37,646 bases of DNA from the IMG/VR virus record IMGVR_UViG_3300010373_000028, positions 1 through 37,646 of that record; one strand, given 5' to 3'. The notes beneath the pieces are model-generated. The model worked only from the letters and a program-made list of their open reading frames with translations. It ran no database searches and was not told where the DNA came from. The DNA comes from a virus. The translations under genes were made by a program, and so were the position numbers. This document shows positions 8,296-14,312 of this stretch, piece after piece; the first letter of the stretch is position 1, and each line of letters starts with the position of its first letter.

Positions 8296-8730
8296 ATGGC
8301 TAAAGTGACCGTTTTAAAAACGCAGCGTCAGAGTTTCACAGACGAAGAGAGAATCCAGCTTCTAAAAGATTGGAAAGAGTCTGGGAAGACGATGAGAGAG
8401 TTTGCTCAGAGTCGGGGACTCACCGCAGCAAGTCTGCATCAGTGGAGAGAGCGCTATCCTAATGCTCTTAGCACTCTACCCATTAAGCTCGTTCAAAGTA
8501 CTCCTATAAGCGATCCTCATGCGTCTAATACCCAACTCCCAACTCCATTCACCACGGAAGATGTGACCACTGAAGTTGAGGAGCTGAACACGAGGATTAT
8601 GGAGCTAGAACAGACGAATAGAGAAGTTCTAGATAGGGTTAAGAAATTAACGGAAGAGATTTATGGGTATCAAAAGACTTTTGGAAGAGTGATGTTCCAA
8701 CGAGAAATGGAGCGGAATCCGGGAGTATGA
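8296..8730 (+). CDS. IS66 TnpA-like helix-turn-helix protein, domesticated
   Basis: I start at the ATG at 8296 because AAGGAG lies seven bases upstream; this gives 144 residues. Residues about 12-54 read FTDEERIQLLKDW, KESGKTMREFA, QSRGLTAASLHQWRERY, the IS3/IS66-type transposase helix-turn-helix (DEE-R...SG.....FA...GL....L..WR.RY). A proline/threonine-rich linker and a long coiled coil (about 95-135, EELNTRIMELEQTNREVLDR) follow. IS66 elements carry TnpA, TnpB and the DDE transposase TnpC; only A- and B-like proteins (this one and 12302-12835) occur here. It probably binds specific DNA, perhaps the repeats in the following gene-free region. The exact role is unknown. Confidence 0.75.
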   Translation: MAKVTVLKTQRQSFTDEERIQLLKDWKESGKTMREFAQSRGLTAASLHQWRERYPNALSTLPIKLVQSTPISDPHASNTQLPTPFTTEDVTTEVEELNTRIMELEQTNREVLDRVKKLTEEIYGYQKTFGRVMFQREMERNPGV

Positions 8731-8738
8731 GCTTGTGA

Positions 8739-8759
8739 CCGGTAGTGTACAGCTACCGG
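8739..8759 (+). other. Perfect 7-bp hairpin after the TnpA-like gene
   Basis: CCGGTAG pairs with CTACCGG around a seven-base loop, nine bases after the stop codon. No T-run follows, so it is not a standard intrinsic terminator. It could be a 3'-end or processing signal, or a protein-binding site. Confidence 0.5.
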
Positions 8760-8870
8760 AACCCAAGACAACAGTTTATGAGTCAGTTATCGAAAGTTAT
8801 GCAATGTGTTATTAGTATTTTATATCTAAGTCAATAGAAAAAATCACTTCACTCTATCTATTCGATTTCT

Positions 8871-8919
8871 AAGGGGAACCCGGTGTATTGGGCGCCCCTT
8901 AGAGATCCATTTATGGATA
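8871..8919. other. Paired inverted repeats in the gene-free region
   Basis: AAGGGG (8871) pairs with CCCCTT (ending 8900), with a nested CCC/GGG pair; immediately after, ATCCAT-TT-ATGGAT (8906-8919) forms a second hairpin. Function is not evident. They lie between the TnpA-like gene and the iteron array. Confidence 0.45.
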
Positions 8920-9030
8920 TCTGCGCAGCACAGTATGCTCAGTACAATGCATGATGTCTCAGATCAATGCTAAATGCGTGCCTGCCAGTCCCATAACCAC
9001 CACAACCACAAGAAATATGAGGTAATAGTA

Positions 9031-9064
9031 CTCCTGCAGAAGTTGGAACTAAAAGTTGCAGGAG
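9031..9064. other. Perfect 8-bp inverted repeat next to the iteron array
   Basis: CTCCTGCA (9031-9038) and TGCAGGAG (9057-9064) form a perfect stem; the loop holds a smaller AGTT/AACT pair. It directly abuts the repeat array at 9065, so the two may form one recognition site. It could extrude as a cruciform. Confidence 0.5.
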
Positions 9065-9148
9065 ACTTTTGTCACTTTTGTCACTTATGCTTTTAAGATT
9101 TGCTTCACTTTGCTTCACTTTGCTTAGGTTTGCTTGAGTTTGCTTGCG
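9065..9148. repeat. Iteron-like tandem repeats (9-bp and 10-bp units)
   Basis: ACTTTTGTC occurs at 9065 and 9074 with a partial third copy at 9083. After a short spacer, TTTGCTTNNN repeats five times in exact 10-bp steps starting at 9099, 9109, 9119, 9129 and 9139. The TTTGCTT core is invariant while the last three bases vary. A 10-bp step places every copy on the same helix face, as in iteron origins or cooperative operator arrays. A replication origin or partition-like site is inferred from this layout only. Confidence 0.65.
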
Positions 9149-9204
9149 CTCTGTTCCAGAAAAGCTAAAGTTTGTTGACAAAGGCTACTTGGTGAGGCAT
9201 TAAA

Positions 9205-9242
9205 CGAAAAAAGGCCAGCTGGAGTTTAATCCAACTGACCTT
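9205..9242 (-). terminator. Rho-independent terminator, - strand
   Basis: Read on the - strand, AAGGTCAGTTGGA pairs with TCCAGCTGGCCTT around a short A+T-rich loop and runs into six T. Two of the stem pairs are G-T on the - strand but would be C-A mismatches on the + strand, so the functional RNA is the - strand one. It marks the 3' end of the structured transcript to its right. Confidence 0.82.
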
Positions 9243-9382
9243 ATATTGTTTGTTAAGTTGATCGCTTTGTCGCATATCGCGAATAAACAATCAACTTAAT
9301 AATCAATAAATTTTTAAAAAGTTTCAGTTTTAGGAACTGTCGACCAAACCGTCTCTTAAAACTTAAACTTAGGGGCTTATTA

Positions 9383-9435
9383 GTGGGACCCGATTCCCAC
9401 AACAAATTACGCTATTAGTGGCACCTGGTTGCCAC
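9383..9435 (-). repeat. Twin hairpins with a compensatory base-pair change
   Basis: Two six-pair hairpins, 35 bp apart, share flanks and loops: on the - strand GTGGCA-ACCAGG-TGCCAC and GTGGGA-ATCGGG-TCCCAC, each preceded by TTGT or TTGTT and followed by TAATA. The fifth stem pair is C-G in one and G-C in the other, so the pairing and not the sequence is conserved. Confidence 0.7.
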
Positions 9436-9922
9436 AAGGAGCTGAGCAGGACCTTTACAGTCCAACGACCAGCTCTGGTGTAGAGATACACTCCCCTCGC
9501 ACATAATGCAAGGGCTAGCATAGCCGGAAGAGTGTCTAAGATCTTCTGGCATCCAGATTGGCGACGAGGCGGCTCCAGGCCGTTCAGTAGCACTCTCTCA
9601 GAGAGACCGCTTAAAGGGTTATCCGGACCATAAGCGACCGAGGCAGACTAAGCCTTTCCTGCTGAGAGATCGATTAAGACTTCCTCCCTTTAGTCAGATT
9701 GGAATGGGGGGTAGGGGGGCTATTATCTCTCCTTTGCTCAGAGGCTCACCATCCGTTCAGGTTTCTGAACGCGAAGTAAGCAGCTTCTTCGAAGCTTTCC
9801 CTTATAAGCCTTTTCTGCTTTAGAGTTTCCGATAGGAAACGATATTTTGTCTTTTATTTGTTCTTTTTTTTTTAATTCTTAATAATAAATAAAAAAATCT
9901 TAGTTTTTGTAGTGAATTAACA

Positions 9923-9936
9923 AAGCGCAAGCGCTT
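9923..9936. promoter_or_regulatory. Inverted repeat AAGCGC-AA-GCGCTT
   Basis: This perfect inverted repeat sits between the presumed start of the - strand RNA and the + strand genes beginning at 9990-9999. It is a candidate operator for the two divergent transcripts. The flanks (TTAACA, TTAACT) are also partly symmetric. Confidence 0.45.
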
Positions 9937-9998
9937 AACTAAAAATAGACTACTTACTACGCGTTCAATGCCAGAATTCCGTCCTGAAAGTGAGAGAT

Positions 9999-10220
9999 AT
10001 GAAGTTCAATCAATATCCTGAGCAAAAATGGTTCACTCCCACTTCACTAGCTGAAGCAGCTTATAAGATGGTTCTTGAGAATAAAGTTGGAACTCCTGAA
10101 TTCCAAGCACTGATTAATATTTACGGGCTTGAGAGAATAGATCAGCTAGTGAGCGAAGAGCATTCTAAGTTTTTAAAACGCGAGCAAGAAAAAAAAAGTG
10201 ATGATAAAATTGATGAATGA
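9999..10220 (+). CDS. Small protein, first of a tandem paralogous pair
   Basis: From ATG 9999 it has 73 residues; a GTG at 9990 would add three. It contains LAEAAYKMVLENKVGTPEFQ and LINIYGLERIDQLVSEEHSKF. The next gene encodes a similar core (LKETVYELYRDGKASTPEFK and LVSYYGRERVKRMIHEER), so this is a tandem duplication. The shared block is helix, K-x-x-TPEF, helix, YG.ER, EE. I do not recognise the family. The charged C-terminus ends KKSDDKIDE. It overlaps its paralogue by ATGA. Confidence 0.65.
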   Translation: MKFNQYPEQKWFTPTSLAEAAYKMVLENKVGTPEFQALINIYGLERIDQLVSEEHSKFLKREQEKKSDDKIDE

Positions 10221-10426
10221 CTCATGACCCACTTAGGTTCATCAAACTCTCAGGCAATGAGGAGCTCTGGAAGGACGCTAAAACGCTCAAGGAGACCGTA
10301 TACGAGCTTTATAGGGATGGGAAAGCCTCTACCCCTGAGTTTAAGTCTCTTGTGTCCTATTACGGCAGGGAACGCGTTAAAAGAATGATCCACGAAGAAA
10401 GAGTCAGAAGGTCAAAGGTCAAATGA
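10217..10426 (+). CDS. Small basic protein, second of the tandem paralogous pair
   Basis: This 69-residue protein shares the TPEF...L...YG.ER....EE block with the preceding gene but is more basic, ending ERVRRSKVK. It starts in ATGA overlap with its paralogue and ends in the same overlap with a membrane peptide gene, so three tiny genes are translationally linked. The basic charge suggests nucleic-acid contact. Function is unknown. Confidence 0.65.
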   Translation: MTHDPLRFIKLSGNEELWKDAKTLKETVYELYRDGKASTPEFKSLVSYYGRERVKRMIHEERVRRSKVK

Positions 10427-10557
10427 GTCAGATTACAAAAGGGGCAATCTTAATCTTTCTCACCCTTCTCACACTTAAAATTATTCACGACCATTTTCAG
10501 AAGCTCAAATACCAAAAGGAACTTCAATACTGGGAATCGAGAAAGAAGTTCGACTGA
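10423..10557 (+). CDS. Tiny single-pass membrane protein (44 aa)
   Basis: The frame begins MSQITKGAILIFLTLLTLKI, a clear membrane helix at residues about 6-21, followed by a charged amphipathic tail (HDHFQKLKYQKELQYWESRKKFD). The start overlaps the upstream stop by ATGA. It could be a superinfection-exclusion type peptide or an anchor; there is no direct evidence. Confidence 0.6.
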   Translation: MSQITKGAILIFLTLLTLKIIHDHFQKLKYQKELQYWESRKKFD

Positions 10558-10572
10558 AGATAAAAAATCTGA

Positions 10573-10602
10573 TTGCTTTTAAGTAGCGCGCATAGGTATA
10601 CC
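10573..10602 (+). promoter_or_regulatory. Candidate promoter TTGCTT-N18-TATACC
   Basis: TTGCTT at 10573-10578 and TATACC at 10597-10602 are spaced by 18 bases, followed 27 bases later by the next start codon. The same pair with a 17-base spacer precedes the 13003 gene, suggesting a repeated phage early promoter. Confidence 0.5.
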
Positions 10603-10628
10603 AGACCTACAGAAGGAGCAACCAGCTT

Positions 10629-11096
10629 ATGTTATTATCTGACAAAGAGTTTCAGTCGGTGAAAACTTATTTGGATAAGCATTTTGGGAAGAAGGTTCCT
10701 ACTCCCGAAGAAGTTTTAGAAATCGCGAAAGATGAAAAAAGTGCGATTCACTCTTATTTCGAATGGGATGATAAAAAAGCTGCTAAACAATATCGGCTTT
10801 TTCAGGCGAGGTCTTTAATTAAAATAGTTCTGATCGAGGACTCACCTCGTGAGATTCCCTCTTACGAATATCTAAAAATTGAGTCTGGAAATAACTTAGG
10901 ATCTTATTTTTCAAATAATGAAGAATCTCATTCCTTTGAAGATCTCATGATTCCAAGCGCATTATCCGAACTGAAATCTTTTAAAGAACGCTATAAAAAT
11001 CATATCAAGCTTGTTCCTGTCATTGATGCCATTAACCAATTATTAAAGGAGTACGAACATGGCGAAGAAGAAACAAAGGCAAGAATCTGTAGTTAA
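10629..11096 (+). CDS. Conserved-type phage protein of unknown function (155 aa)
   Basis: AAGGAG lies ten bases upstream of the ATG. The N-terminus ([42 protein letters not shown]) has a helical [16 protein letters not shown] motif that I associate with early phage proteins of unknown function. The rest is helical and acidic. It overlaps the next gene by 38 bases, so the two are probably co-expressed and perhaps partners. Confidence 0.65.
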   Translation: MLLSDKEFQSVKTYLDKHFGKKVPTPEEVLEIAKDEKSAIHSYFEWDDKKAAKQYRLFQARSLIKIVLIEDSPREIPSYEYLKIESGNNLGSYFSNNEESHSFEDLMIPSALSELKSFKERYKNHIKLVPVIDAINQLLKEYEHGEEETKARICS

Positions 11097-11802
11097 TCTT
11101 GATGAAATAGAGCTTGTTGAGGTGAGTGATCAAGAAGAAGAAAAAGAAGAAGAAGAAGTTAAAAAAGAAAAAAAGTTTTCTTCTGAACAAAAGATATTAA
11201 TTCCTCCCATCGCTCTTAAGAGAGTAAAAATCACAATCGTTGGAGAAACCCCTCTTTTAGTTCAAAAGTTCTCTGAGAAAGCCAGGCGTCAGATCGAAGA
11301 TAAACAACAAGGAAGAGGAAAACCTGGGCGTGGTCAAAGGGATCCTGAGCAAGAATTTAAGGACTCTTTATACGTGATTGATGAGAAAAAAAAGATTTAT
11401 GGAGTTCCAGCGTCAGGAATAAAAAACGCGTGCGTTTCAGCTTGCAGGTTTATCACAGGAGTCCCTATGACGATTGCAAGAGGAGCTTTCCATGTGATTG
11501 ATGACGGAAGTGGTCTTATTCCGATTTCTGGATCGGATCCTGAGATGGAATTTGGACCTGTCATGGATAGTAGACCCGTTCGAATTGGCAAAGGTTTAGC
11601 AAAAGTAGCTGACATGAGGTATCGCGGCAGATTTGATAAGTGGGCAGTTACGTTTCAAGTGCTCTATAACTCAGGCGTCATTTCGGCTGAGCAGCTTTTA
11701 AACCTTTTTGAAAACGCAGGGTTCGCAGTGGGACTTTGTGAGTACCGCCCTGAGAAAAACGGAAATTATGGAATGTTTCGCGTCAGCAGGGAAAACGCCT
11801 AG
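11059..11802 (+). CDS. Phage early protein of unknown function, possibly RAMP-like fold
   Basis: The 247-residue protein starts behind AAGGAG (11047-11052). Residues about 12-45 are a low-complexity, Glu/Lys-rich linker. The folded part contains [22 protein letters not shown], a [13 protein letters not shown] segment, [42 protein letters not shown] and [21 protein letters not shown] recognise it as a recurring early phage protein next to the 155-residue partner. The strand order and R-rich motifs are reminiscent of Cas7/RAMP folds, which would suggest nucleic-acid binding, but that is a guess. It lies just before the G-rich repeat region. Confidence 0.65.
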   Translation: MAKKKQRQESVVNLDEIELVEVSDQEEEKEEEEVKKEKKFSSEQKILIPPIALKRVKITIVGETPLLVQKFSEKARRQIEDKQQGRGKPGRGQRDPEQEFKDSLYVIDEKKKIYGVPASGIKNACVSACRFITGVPMTIARGAFHVIDDGSGLIPISGSDPEMEFGPVMDSRPVRIGKGLAKVADMRYRGRFDKWAVTFQVLYNSGVISAEQLLNLFENAGFAVGLCEYRPEKNGNYGMFRVSRENA

Positions 11803-12301
11803 GCAGGAGGGGAGGGGCGTCGAGTGGAAAGGAACAGACGGAACAGATCGGACTGGCTGTAAATGAACGGAGTCGAATAGCAGGGACAGGATAGGACGCG
11901 TTAGGAAAGGCTGGAGGTACAAGGAACGCAACCCAGTGGATCCGTCAGCAACGCAAAGGCAGTAGGGGCTGCGCACGGATGTTAGGGGAGGGGAGCGGAA
12001 CGGAACCGCTAGGAACGGCTGTCTAGGAACGGCTGTCATGGAGGGGAATCGCCCGAAAACTAATGGAACGGCTGGAAATGCAGCGCGGGGACATGAAGGG
12101 ATCCGCAAGTAGCGGACAGTAAGGAACGGCTGGAGATGACGGGAAGGAACAGCTTGGAAAGGATTGTCCTGGAACGGAACGGCTGTAACCGACCGAAGGG
12201 GATTGGCGGGGCCTGTACGGGAATGGAAAGGCTGGACTGGGGTCGTTCGGAAGCGAATGCAACATAGATGTGCGTAAAGGAATGGCGGGAAAGGATAATC
12301 A
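11803..12301 (+). repeat. G-rich, gene-free region with dispersed GGAACGGCTG repeats
   Basis: This 499-bp gap is strongly purine-biased and G-rich on the + strand and far more G+C-rich than its surroundings. GGAACGGCTG occurs exactly five times (near 12012, 12025, 12065, 12123 and 12175) with several one- or two-base variants (GGAAAGGCTG, GGAACAGCTTG, GGACTGGCTG, GGAATGGCGG), all in the same orientation. Clusters such as GGAGGGGAGGGG also occur. Long - strand frames here are Pro/Ser/Leu-rich products of the repeats, not proteins. Candidates are an R-loop-forming origin, a protein-binding array or a structured untranslated RNA. The sequence does not decide. Confidence 0.7.
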
Positions 12302-12835
12302 ATGTCTCAGATCATCCATTTATTCCAAAATGTGGATTTAAGATGTCAGCATGATGGGCTAGGTAAAATTTGCCTAGATAAGAAAATCAATCCTAAAAAG
12401 CTCTCTCCTGGGGAGTACGCGGTCTTTACTAATAATAGTAAAGACCGCGTAAAACTCTTCGCTGCCCATAACGTCATTGCCTATCTGAGACTTTACCCAG
12501 GTGAAGGAAAGATTGATCCAAGAACTATTCAATATATCCCTAAAGCGTTTGAGAGCACGGGGAAAATTGATTACGACAAAGCATTAAAAGAGTTTGTCAC
12601 TTCAAATCTTATTAAAAAGAAGAAACTAAGCCCTCTTGAGGCCGCCTCTGAAATTAAAAAGCTAAAAGAGATGGGCGCAGAAGGCATTCCGGTTTCACCT
12701 GAAAAAGAAGAGATTCTGGAAGAAGATACTAAAATTATTAAAAAGCATAAGAAAAAGACAATTCATCAATCAAAATCTAAAGATCCGGATCCTAAACAAG
12801 AACAGATGTTTGGCGGATGGTTTAAAGATAAATAG
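12302..12835 (+). CDS. IS66 TnpB/Orf2-like protein, domesticated
   Basis: Residues 12-20 read DLRCQHDGL, the exact spacing of the D-x-R-x3-D-G-L signature of IS66 Orf2 (TnpB). Residues about 37-72 (GEYAVFTNNSKDRVKL, then AYLRLYPGEGKID) match the family's G..F.F....DR.K.L......Y.RL..G.F block. A lysine- and glutamate-rich C-terminal extension to residue 177 is not part of IS66 Orf2 and ends EQMFGGWFKDK. In IS66, TnpB is required for transposition but its activity is unclear. No transposase or terminal repeats are visible here, so I infer co-option by the phage, possibly with the TnpA-like protein. It starts right after the G-rich region. Confidence 0.75.
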   Translation: MSQIIHLFQNVDLRCQHDGLGKICLDKKINPKKLSPGEYAVFTNNSKDRVKLFAAHNVIAYLRLYPGEGKIDPRTIQYIPKAFESTGKIDYDKALKEFVTSNLIKKKKLSPLEAASEIKKLKEMGAEGIPVSPEKEEILEEDTKIIKKHKKKTIHQSKSKDPDPKQEQMFGGWFKDK

Positions 12836-12980
12836 TTTAAATAAGTTAATCCTTTTAATTGTAATCTATTAACACTTACTTATTCCCGATAACTGTCATT
12901 ATCAACACTATAAACGCGTTTACTTGTTATTTTTAAAGATAAAAAAAGTTATTGCTTCTTGCATGCTGTTCGTATATACC
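12836..12980 (+). promoter_or_regulatory. Operator/promoter region before the small-gene run
   Basis: The gap contains a GATAA/TTATC inverted repeat near 12889, a perfect 12-bp palindrome TAAACGCGTTTA at 12911-12922, and a likely promoter TTGCTT (12952-12957), 17-base spacer, TATACC (12975-12980). The first small gene follows with AAGGAG. A repressor binding the palindrome could control this promoter. Confidence 0.55.
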
Positions 12981-13002
12981 TTGTGTCAAGGAGAACGAGT
13001 TT

Positions 13003-13206
13003 ATGAAAATGACAGGAAATGAGATTAAAAATTTAGAAGATACAATTCTTAAGAATTTCGAAGGTGCTGATATGGGTAACAAAATGATTCGGGATAGGCT
13101 TTTCCATTATGCTTTGACGATAATGAAATCACAGTTTGATAATTTTGAAGATTTTAAAAACTATGTAGAGTCTGAATGTGATGGTATTTGGAATTTGGAA
13201 TCATAA
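13003..13206 (+). CDS. Small acidic helical protein (67 aa)
   Basis: I start at ATG 13003 because AAGGAG (12988-12993) precedes it; an upstream in-frame ATG at 12952 lies inside the promoter. The protein is helical (EIKNLEDTILKNFEGADMG, FHYALTIMKSQFDNFEDFKN) and acidic. Its layout (N-terminal K.N, long helix, FK segment) resembles the next two genes, so all three may share an ancestor. Function is unknown. It is the first gene behind the candidate promoter. Confidence 0.6.
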   Translation: MKMTGNEIKNLEDTILKNFEGADMGNKMIRDRLFHYALTIMKSQFDNFEDFKNYVESECDGIWNLES

Positions 13207-13232
13207 TTAAATCCTGTGCCGGGAGAACAATC

Positions 13233-13457
13233 ATGAAAGCTGAAAAAGTTAATAAAGACGGAGAAGAATTAAAAACTTTTATTATAAAAGAATTTTTTAA
13301 ATTTGCTGAACGAATGAGAAAAGAAGGAAGTGATGATATCTATACATCATATGTGATCACTTGTTTATGTTTGGATGGTTTTAAAGAAAATTTATCTCCT
13401 CGGGATTTTAAAATAGTTATTAAGATGTTTCAGAATATTATTGGAGAACAATCATGA
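13233..13457 (+). CDS. Small protein, first of a tandem duplicate pair
   Basis: The 74-residue product begins MKAEKVNKDGEELKTF and continues EFFKFAERMRKEGSDDIYTSYV. The following gene is a clear duplicate. Both starts carry the same leader (GGAGAACAATCATGAAAGCT), so the ribosome binding site was copied with the gene. It is an all-helical, lysine-rich protein of unknown function. Confidence 0.65.
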   Translation: MKAEKVNKDGEELKTFIIKEFFKFAERMRKEGSDDIYTSYVITCLCLDGFKENLSPRDFKIVIKMFQNIIGEQS

Positions 13458-13660
13458 AAGCTAAAAAAGTTAAGAAAGATGAACGAAGTATTATAGCTGA
13501 GAGGTTTTTTGAATTTATAAAGGAAATGAGAAAAGAAAATATTGATGACGATTATACTGGGTATGTTGTTGCAGGAATATGCCTATCTCAACTGAGAAGA
13601 TGTTTTAGTAATTCTGGGTTCAATCAATTAATAAAAGAATATATAGAAAAAAGTAAATAA
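13454..13660 (+). CDS. Small protein, second of a tandem duplicate pair
   Basis: The 68-residue product begins MKAKKVKKDERS and shares FFEFIKEMRKENIDDDYTGYV and a Cys-Leu motif with its neighbour. It overlaps that gene by four bases (ATGA). Divergence is highest in the C-terminal third. Function is unknown. Confidence 0.65.
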   Translation: MKAKKVKKDERSIIAERFFEFIKEMRKENIDDDYTGYVVAGICLSQLRRCFSNSGFNQLIKEYIEKSK

Positions 13661-13669
13661 AACTAAAAA

Positions 13670-13701
13670 GGGAAGAAAATCCCCGCAACGAGATTCTTCC
13701 C
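13670..13701 (+). other. Hairpin in the leader of the 13722 gene
   Basis: GGGAAGA and ATC (13670-13681) pair with GATTCTTCCC (13692-13701), leaving a two-base bulge and a ten-base loop. It ends about nine bases before the AAGGA of the next gene and has no T-run. It may influence translation or RNA stability between the two gene groups. Confidence 0.5.
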
Positions 13702-13721
13702 CCAAAAAAAGGACAATAACG

Positions 13722-13913
13722 ATGAATGTGAAAATAACATGTGGCAGCGGCTTAGTCAAACTTCTCTATGATGGTGTGGTTTTAAAATACTTAAACGATG
13801 ATGATCTTGAATCATTACGAGCTGATATCTTTATGGCCCAAATGGAAAGATCCATTCAAAAAGAAATGGCTTTAGAATTTATCGAGCAGGAAAACGAGGT
13901 TCAGAGTGAATGA
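13722..13913 (+). CDS. Small acidic protein of unknown function (63 aa)
   Basis: An AAGGA site lies eight bases upstream. The product has two short beta-like segments (VKITCGSGLVKLLYDGVVLKYL) followed by an acidic helix (DDLESLRADIFMAQMERSIQKE). No recognised family. It overlaps the next gene by eight bases. Confidence 0.6.
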   Translation: MNVKITCGSGLVKLLYDGVVLKYLNDDDLESLRADIFMAQMERSIQKEMALEFIEQENEVQSE

Positions 13914-14121
13914 ACAAAAGAAAAGCTACGCTGATCTGATCTCAGATATTGAAGAAGAGATCTCTAAAATTAGAAAGCTTATTTACGAATATATTTGCAT
14001 TGGAGATCTAAAAGACCTCGAAGAGGCTAGAACGTTAATAGCACTAGCGGTGCTTGAAAGGCTGAGAAAGGAAGGTTTAAATGGACAAGATGAGGATTCC
14101 ACAAGCTTACATCAAACGTAA
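13906..14121 (+). CDS. Small helical protein (71 aa), GTG start
   Basis: It starts at GTG 13906 with GAGG six bases upstream, inside the end of the previous gene. The product is helical (LISDIEEEISKIRKLIYEYI, LEEARTLIALAVLERLRKEG) and probably forms a coiled coil. It overlaps the ribbon-helix-helix gene by 41 bases. Function is unknown. Confidence 0.55.
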   Translation: MNEQKKSYADLISDIEEEISKIRKLIYEYICIGDLKDLEEARTLIALAVLERLRKEGLNGQDEDSTSLHQT

Positions 14122-14290
14122 CGATGAATTAGGTACCGTTATCATTCGTATGAAGCTATCCACTAAAGAGAGGCTTAGTCAAACGGCCAAGGAATTAGGC
14201 ACCTCCATGGCTAGGCTTTCAGATGTTGCCATTCAGGATTGGTTAGATCGCTACCATAAAAGAGACAAAAAAAATAAGACACTAGAGTGA
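14081..14290 (+). CDS. Ribbon-helix-helix-like regulatory protein (69 aa)
   Basis: After a short N-terminus the protein reads GTVIIRMKLSTKERLSQTAK, then ELGTSMARLSDVAIQDWLDRY: a beta strand followed by two helices, as in MetJ/Arc-type DNA-binding proteins. AAGG precedes the start. It probably regulates phage transcription; the palindromes at 12911 or 8225 are possible targets, by inference only. Confidence 0.65.
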   Translation: MDKMRIPQAYIKRNDELGTVIIRMKLSTKERLSQTAKELGTSMARLSDVAIQDWLDRYHKRDKKNKTLE

Positions 14291-14312
14291 GCCAAAAGAG
14301 TCAGACATCTCC

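Larger units (their letters stand above)
9205..9860 (-). ncRNA. Probable large structured noncoding RNA (~0.65 kb)
   Basis: No gene fits in this segment. The - strand is full of hairpins: GTTTCC/GGAAAC (9828-9843), AGCTTC/GAAGCT, CGTTCAG-AAAC-CTGAACG, GAGAGAT/ATCTCTC enclosing GACT/AGTC, CGCTTA/TAAGCG, CTCTC/GAGAG, TCTGG/CCAGA, GGCTA/TAGCC, CCTTGCA/TGCGAGG, GAGCTG/CAGCTC enclosing GGAC/GTCC, twin GTGG..CCAC hairpins, TTAAGTTGAT/ATCAACTTAA, then the terminator. CCTTGCA/TGCGAGG has a U-G pair on this strand but an A-C clash on the other, agreeing with the terminator on direction. Size and complexity recall the GOLLD and ROOL RNAs of phages, but I cannot match either consensus by eye. The 5' end is uncertain and no promoter is placed. 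Confidence 0.65.

Noticed and set aside
8939-9181. 80-codon - strand frame across the iteron array
   Set aside because: It needs a TTG start and translates the tandem repeats; the last third looks random. The repeats explain the open frame.
9383-9435. CRISPR-like repeats
   Set aside because: Only two copies, both hairpins inside a larger structured RNA, with a 17-base gap and no cas genes.
9205-9860. Firm assignment to GOLLD or ROOL RNA
   Set aside because: Size and phage context fit, but I cannot confirm any class-specific consensus by eye.
11698-12302. Three long overlapping - strand open frames in the G-rich region
   Set aside because: Their products are repetitive Pro/Ser/Phe/Val strings created by the GGAACGGCTG repeats and lack of T/A stops; they have no ribosome binding sites and overlap each other in different frames.
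8296-12835. A complete IS66 insertion sequence
   Set aside because: There is no TnpC transposase, no terminal inverted repeats and no target duplication, and the two related genes are about 3.6 kb apart with unrelated genes between.
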